DNA from: Agarophyton chilense | Lineage: Eukaryota > Rhodophyta > Florideophyceae > Gracilariales > Gracilariaceae | Length of the DNA stretch: 64,000 bases | Reading direction: 5' to 3' | Assembly: GCA_030374765.1 (NCBI GenBank) | Contig: JARGXX010000030.1 | Span: 1 to 64,000, forward strand | Part shown: positions 59,501-64,000 of the stretch, piece by piece | Layout: every line of letters begins with the position of its first letter | How positions within the stretch are numbered: position 1 is the stretch's first letter | Notes under the pieces: model-generated | Told to the model about the DNA's origin: nothing | Seen by the model: the letters and a program-made list of their open reading frames with translations, nothing else | The model's database searches: none | Position numbers and translations under genes: made by a program

Positions 59501-62500
59501 GGTCTTCGGGTTGTTCAGCCCTTGCCCTCGTTGTACGAGAAATTTCAGTTAACCGTTGCGAACGGAATCGTGCAAGTCACGCCGAATTCCCCTTTCAGGG
59601 TGTTGGTTGCCAATCTGGGAAAGGCTCCCCAGACGCTGGCAAAGAACCAATTCATTGGGTCTGTGACGCCACACCCGCTCGCGATGCTCCCTACAAAGGT
59701 GACGGCTGCCGAAGTGCTCGGAATAACTCCCTCTACCGAGGATGGTCTCTCGGTATCCGGTGCGGAAACCTCCGGGGAGGCACGGCAGTTTGCGCTCGAT
59801 AAAACCGTCAAGACGGATGCATTTCCGACCTCGTCGGTTCCCACACCTGACACCAGGGCACAGCCTACGAGCTACGATAAGATAGACCCGATCAAGGCCC
59901 TCGAGGACCTGGACCTGAGTCATGTACCGGTCTCACACCGAGCCCGCTTACGCGGAATGCTACGCGAGTTTACCACAATGTGGGACGGCTCACTGGGTGA
60001 GATCAATACAACCGGACATCGGATAGACTTGCTACCGGACGCACGTCCAGTTGCACAACCCCCTTACAGGGCGGGACCGAAAGCTCGGGAGGAGGAAGAA
60101 CTTCAGGTGGACAAGATGCTCCGTGCTGGAGTCATCGAGCCCGCCCAATCTCCTTGGGCTTCACCGGTGGTGCTGGCCCTCAACGCTGACGGCACGTGGC
60201 GGTTTTGCGTTGACTACCGCCGCCTCAATGCCGTCACCGTGAGGGACACCTACCCGATACCGCGCATGGACGAGTGTATAGACTTGCTCGGGGACGCTAC
60301 CGTGTTTACGGCTCTGGATGCTATCTGGGGCTACTGGCAAGTCCCAGTCCGGGAAGAGGACCGAGACAAAACCGCGTTTGTTTGCCACTCTGGTTCCTAC
60401 CGCTTCAAGCGGATGCCGTTTGGTTTAACCAATGCACCGGCCACCTTTCAAAGGGCAATAGACATACTGATGTCGCGTTTCAAGTGGCGCACGTCTCTTG
60501 TCTACTTGGACGACATCATTGTCTTTTCCAGAAACCTGGACGATCACCTGACCCACGTGCGGGACGTGATGACCGTACTGCGAGACGCAGGAATAACCCT
60601 CAAGTTGAGGAAGTGCGAGTTCTTCACCGACACGGTGAAGTATCTCGGGCACGTCATCCGTCCAGGACGGTTAATGATCGAACAAGTTCGTATCAAGTCC
60701 CTCTGTGAGGCGAAGGAGCCCCGTACTCAAACGGAGCTCCGATCCTTTTTAGGTCTGGTCAACGTCTATCGACGGTTTATGCCGAGTTTCTCGGATATCG
60801 CCGCTCCGCTAAACGCGCTACTGCGGAAGGGCCAGCCACCGAAGCTGGCGCCATTCACCACCGATCAGTCGGAATCTTTTCGCTCCTTGATTAAGGCAGT
60901 TGCGACAGCTCCCATCCTATCCTTTCCCAAACCTGGGCTTCCCTACTCCATCGACACCGACGCCAGCGACCACCAGGTGGGCTGCGCACTGTTCCAAGCC
61001 ACCCCCGAGGGGTAACGCAAACCAATTGGCTATTGGTCCCGCACGCTGAACGTCCACGAGCGCAACTACTCGGTCTCCGAGAAGGAGTGCCTCGCAGTGG
61101 TCTGGGCGCTATCCACTCTGCGCCCATACCTCATGGGCGTTCATTTCACCGTGTACACGGACCATGCCTCGTTGAGGTGGCTGCTGAACATCGCAGATCC
61201 TTCTGGCCGCTTGATGCGGTGGCGCCTCCGCTTAGCGGAATTCGACTTCAAGGTCGTCTACAAGAAGGGTGTTCAGAACACCCAAGCAGACGCCCTCTCT
61301 CGATTACCTACGATAGGTGAAGCACTTGCCGACCCGGAGGTCGACGAGATCCCGTGCTTTACCTTGGAAGGGGAAACACCGACGGAGTCGGATTGGCCCG
61401 AAACCGGGAAAGACACCATGGAAATGGATGAGCTACTCGCAGCGCGCGATAATGAAACACCCGTACCCGGGACCTTTGTACCCATCTCCACCGAGGAGAT
61501 GATCCGAGAACAGTTCGGCGACCCGTTCTGCACGCGCATACGGGCCCGCCTAAACGGTGGAGAGGACCTCCCGTTCGAGGTAAACGACATCGGTTACCTC
61601 GTCCGGACGGTGGACCACCGATCCCAGATCGTGGTCCCTCACACCCTGCAAACCAGGGTGCTCCACCTCTCACACTACCCGACCCTCGGGGGACACTCCG
61701 GTGGGAGAAAACTTTATCTAACCCTGCGAAGGGACTTTTATTGGCCCGCTATGGTGGTTGATTGCTACGCTACGGTGCAGTTCTGCAGCCAATGCGCAAA
61801 GAACCGGGTGAAACTCCGGAAGCACTCCAAACGGATGAAGCTTTTCCCCGCAAGGGCGCCCCTCGAGTTTGTCGCAATCGACATTCTCGGGCCTCTACTC
61901 AAGACGCGCAAGGGAAACAAGTTCCTCTTGGTTACCACTGACTGCTTTTCGAAGCTGGTGCGCACCGTACCTTTACGGAAGATCACCGCTTTCACGGTTG
62001 CGAACGCCTTCGTTACGCACTGGGCGTTCGTTTATGGCCCTCCGATAGAGGTTCTATCCGATAACGGTAAGCAGTTCGCCTCTAAGTTCTTCCAGGACGT
62101 CTGCCGCATCCTCGACGTCAAGAACCTGTTTACTACCACCTACCACCCGCAAACAAACGGGCAGGTGGAACGCTTCAACCGCACCCTACTCGCGTCGCTA
62201 CGCTCCTACGTATCCGATCACCCAATGACGTGGGACATTTATTCTGATGCTATCACCTACGCTTACAACACGCAGGTTCACCGGACAACCGGTCTGACTC
62301 CCTTCGAGCTTGTGCTCTCCAGGACACCCCCACCAGTGGCGGTCGAACCCCAACACAGGGTCAACTCTTTCCCATCCGTGGGTCAATACCACCTCAAGTG
62401 GAAGAACTGCCTTACCAAGCTCGTACCTGTCGCCCGGAAGTCCATGGATCGTGCCCAGGCCGCTTACAAGCGGGACTTTGATAACCGCTTACGCGGACCA

Positions 62501-64000
62501 CTACCGGCACCGCCCAAGCCGGGAACCTACGTGTTCGTTCGCCGGGAGTACTACAACCCCTGGACCGACAAGCGTCACAAGCTCTCGTCTGTCGCTGAAG
62601 GTCCGTTCCGGGTCGTGTCCTCCCTCCCCGGCACCGTTGTGGTGGACAAGAACGGCGACCACGAACGTCTTTCACAAGACCGCATCGTAGCCGCCCCACC
62701 GCCGCAGGCGGAAAACGCATCAGCCCCCGTCCAAACGGTCTCGGATACCACGGGTACAACGGTGGCACCACGCCCCGCCGTGGTACCGCACCCCTCACGG
62801 GGTCTCTCCGATATACCGACTTTATCGGAACCACCGGCAATGCCGGAAACACCTGGCCCTCGCGGCCAGCTACTCTTACGGGCGCCGCGAAGCGATATTT
62901 ATACCCGCCATGCGGTTAGCCCACCATCACCCGTCGCTCCGTCTAAGGAGGGGGAGGGGACCCGCTCAATCGCGGAAGCTTCGCCGTTGCAACGGAAGTT
63001 TAACCGGACACCCCGGGCAAGGCCCCCGAGCGCGCAACCGGCATCGTCGCCGGACGCCAATCCGCTCCCGCGGGACGCGGCGGTCAACCCGACCGCCACG
63101 CAACCCCGTAAGGGGGACCAAGGCGCTCGAAGACCCGAAGCCGTGAAGCGAGACCCTACGGACGCTCCGCATCGCGTGGAAGCAACTGAGGGCTCCCCGC
63201 ACATTCGCGGTCGCACACCGAGCGTTTCGGTCGATACCGGTACTCCGGCGGGCGCTGCGCAAGCAGGTCTAGCGAGCCACTCCGTTGAGAACGGTACAAA
63301 GCCGGTGGGGGAAAAGGGGCGCGAAGACAAGTCGAAAACCGCCTCCCTTGCCGAACAATCGGAGCCAACCGTCCGCGACGGTCCGACCACCCGTCCTCAA
63401 GGTCACGTGACCCGGGCGGGAGATCGGACCAATGGGCACCCGGCATCCCAGTCATTGGCTGACAGCCACCCCGCGGAGGCAGATCGCCGGGACGGTGAAC
63501 TACTCACCGCCCACGGCGCACCGCACGGCGGAAACTGCCCACCAATGGGAACGCCGCATGCCCCAAATCAAGCGGAGGCCTCCGGCGAACCGTCACCAAG
63601 ACGGAAGGACCCCCGCAAACTCGCGGTAAGAGCGGACTTCAGGGAAGCCCCTACCGCCCAGCGGAAACACAACCCGGCCGCGCCGGAAACTTCCGCGAAG
63701 CGGTACGGCAGCCCCGGCAACCCGGCAACAACCGCAGAGCGGAATGACAAACCGGGTGACCCGGAACAGGCGACGACGAGCCCAGCACCACGCGGCGCTG
63801 AGGCTCGGGTCACCACCACCTGGCAAGGCCGGCAAGTTTACGTCCATGAGTACGTCCTCGACCGAATCGTCGGACATAGCTACTATGAGCACGGGGTGCT
63901 CCAGTACCGGACCCGCTGGTACGGATACGGGCCGGATTGGGACACCCCGGAGCCCATCGAGCACCTCCCGCGTTCCGCGGTAATGCGATACCACCGCCTT

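Larger units (their letters stand above)
55869..64000 (+). mobile_element. Nearly whole Ty3/Gypsy chromovirus, 3' end beyond the window (fossil)
   Basis: Parts in order: 5' LTR (55,869-56,535), primer-binding site (56,539), Gag (about 56.65-58.77 kb) with a capsid region and a CHLCYDRGHTSPQC zinc-knuckle-like motif near its end, and protease (about 59.0 kb, LDTGAGPNFIV). RT covers about 60.1-60.7 kb, with FVYLDD-type YLDDIIVF. RNase H is at 60.9-61.3 kb. Integrase covers 61.5-62.3 kb, with the zinc region, DNGKQFASKFFQD and HPQTNGQVERFNR. A long proline/charge-rich linker follows (62.7-63.8 kb), then a chromodomain (63.81-64.0 kb; YRTRWYGYGPDWDTPEP). It looks nearly whole, with at most a few breaks, and is much younger than its relative at 4.9-12.5 kb. 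Separate Gag and Pol frames are usual in the family. Confidence 0.9.

Overview
The window is a eukaryotic nuclear segment made mostly of transposable elements, with one small cluster of host genes between about 37.4 and 51.9 kb. The host genes are compact: one has a single 68-base GT-AG intron, and another has a TATAAATAC box about 130 bases upstream of its ATG. The repeat mix is rich in Ty3/Gypsy chromoviruses, Ty1/Copia, DIRS-type and pogo/Tigger elements. This fits a multicellular red alga such as Chondrus or a relative. That is an inference from general character; no taxonomic marker was found.

Layout. 0-2.6 kb: a decayed pogo/Tigger DNA transposon and two isolated Tc1-like ends. 2.6-4.9 kb: AT-rich, no convincing gene. 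4.9-12.5 kb: an old, strongly decayed Ty3/Gypsy chromovirus on the + strand. 13.4-14.9 kb: the integrase/chromodomain end of another Gypsy element on the - strand. 16.7-32.0 kb: a nest. A DIRS-like tyrosine-recombinase element (- strand) is split by a Copia element (- strand, 16.85-27.82 kb). The Copia element is itself split by a 5.7-kb non-autonomous LTR element (+ strand, 19.59-25.27 kb). A solo LTR of that last family (29.86-30.31 kb) also lies in the DIRS copy. 32.4-36.3 kb: a DNA transposon with inverted ends, piggyBac-like segments and a YqaJ-type nuclease, split by a further solo LTR.

The host cluster holds four genes. X is a conserved unknown. Y is a small helical unknown with one intron. 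H is a DEAD-box RNA helicase that looks organelle-targeted and resembles plant RH39. The fourth is a GalU-like nucleotidyltransferase segment. The cluster lies in a direct tandem duplication with a 5,587-base period (37,990-43,576 and 43,577-49,163), which looked identical wherever I compared it. A partial inverted copy (49,595-51.89 kb) carries a third Y and another X. X and Y are transcribed divergently from a shared ~0.9-kb region. H carries an in-frame stop and a frameshift, the same in both units.

52.5-54.7 kb: a fairly well-preserved pogo-like transposon. 54.9-55.7 kb: a Tc1/mariner fragment. 55.87 kb to the window end: a young-looking, nearly whole Ty3/Gypsy chromovirus, of which the 4.9-12.5 kb element is an old relative. 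The chromovirus and the non-autonomous LTR element share almost the same primer-binding site, so they probably use the same tRNA primer.
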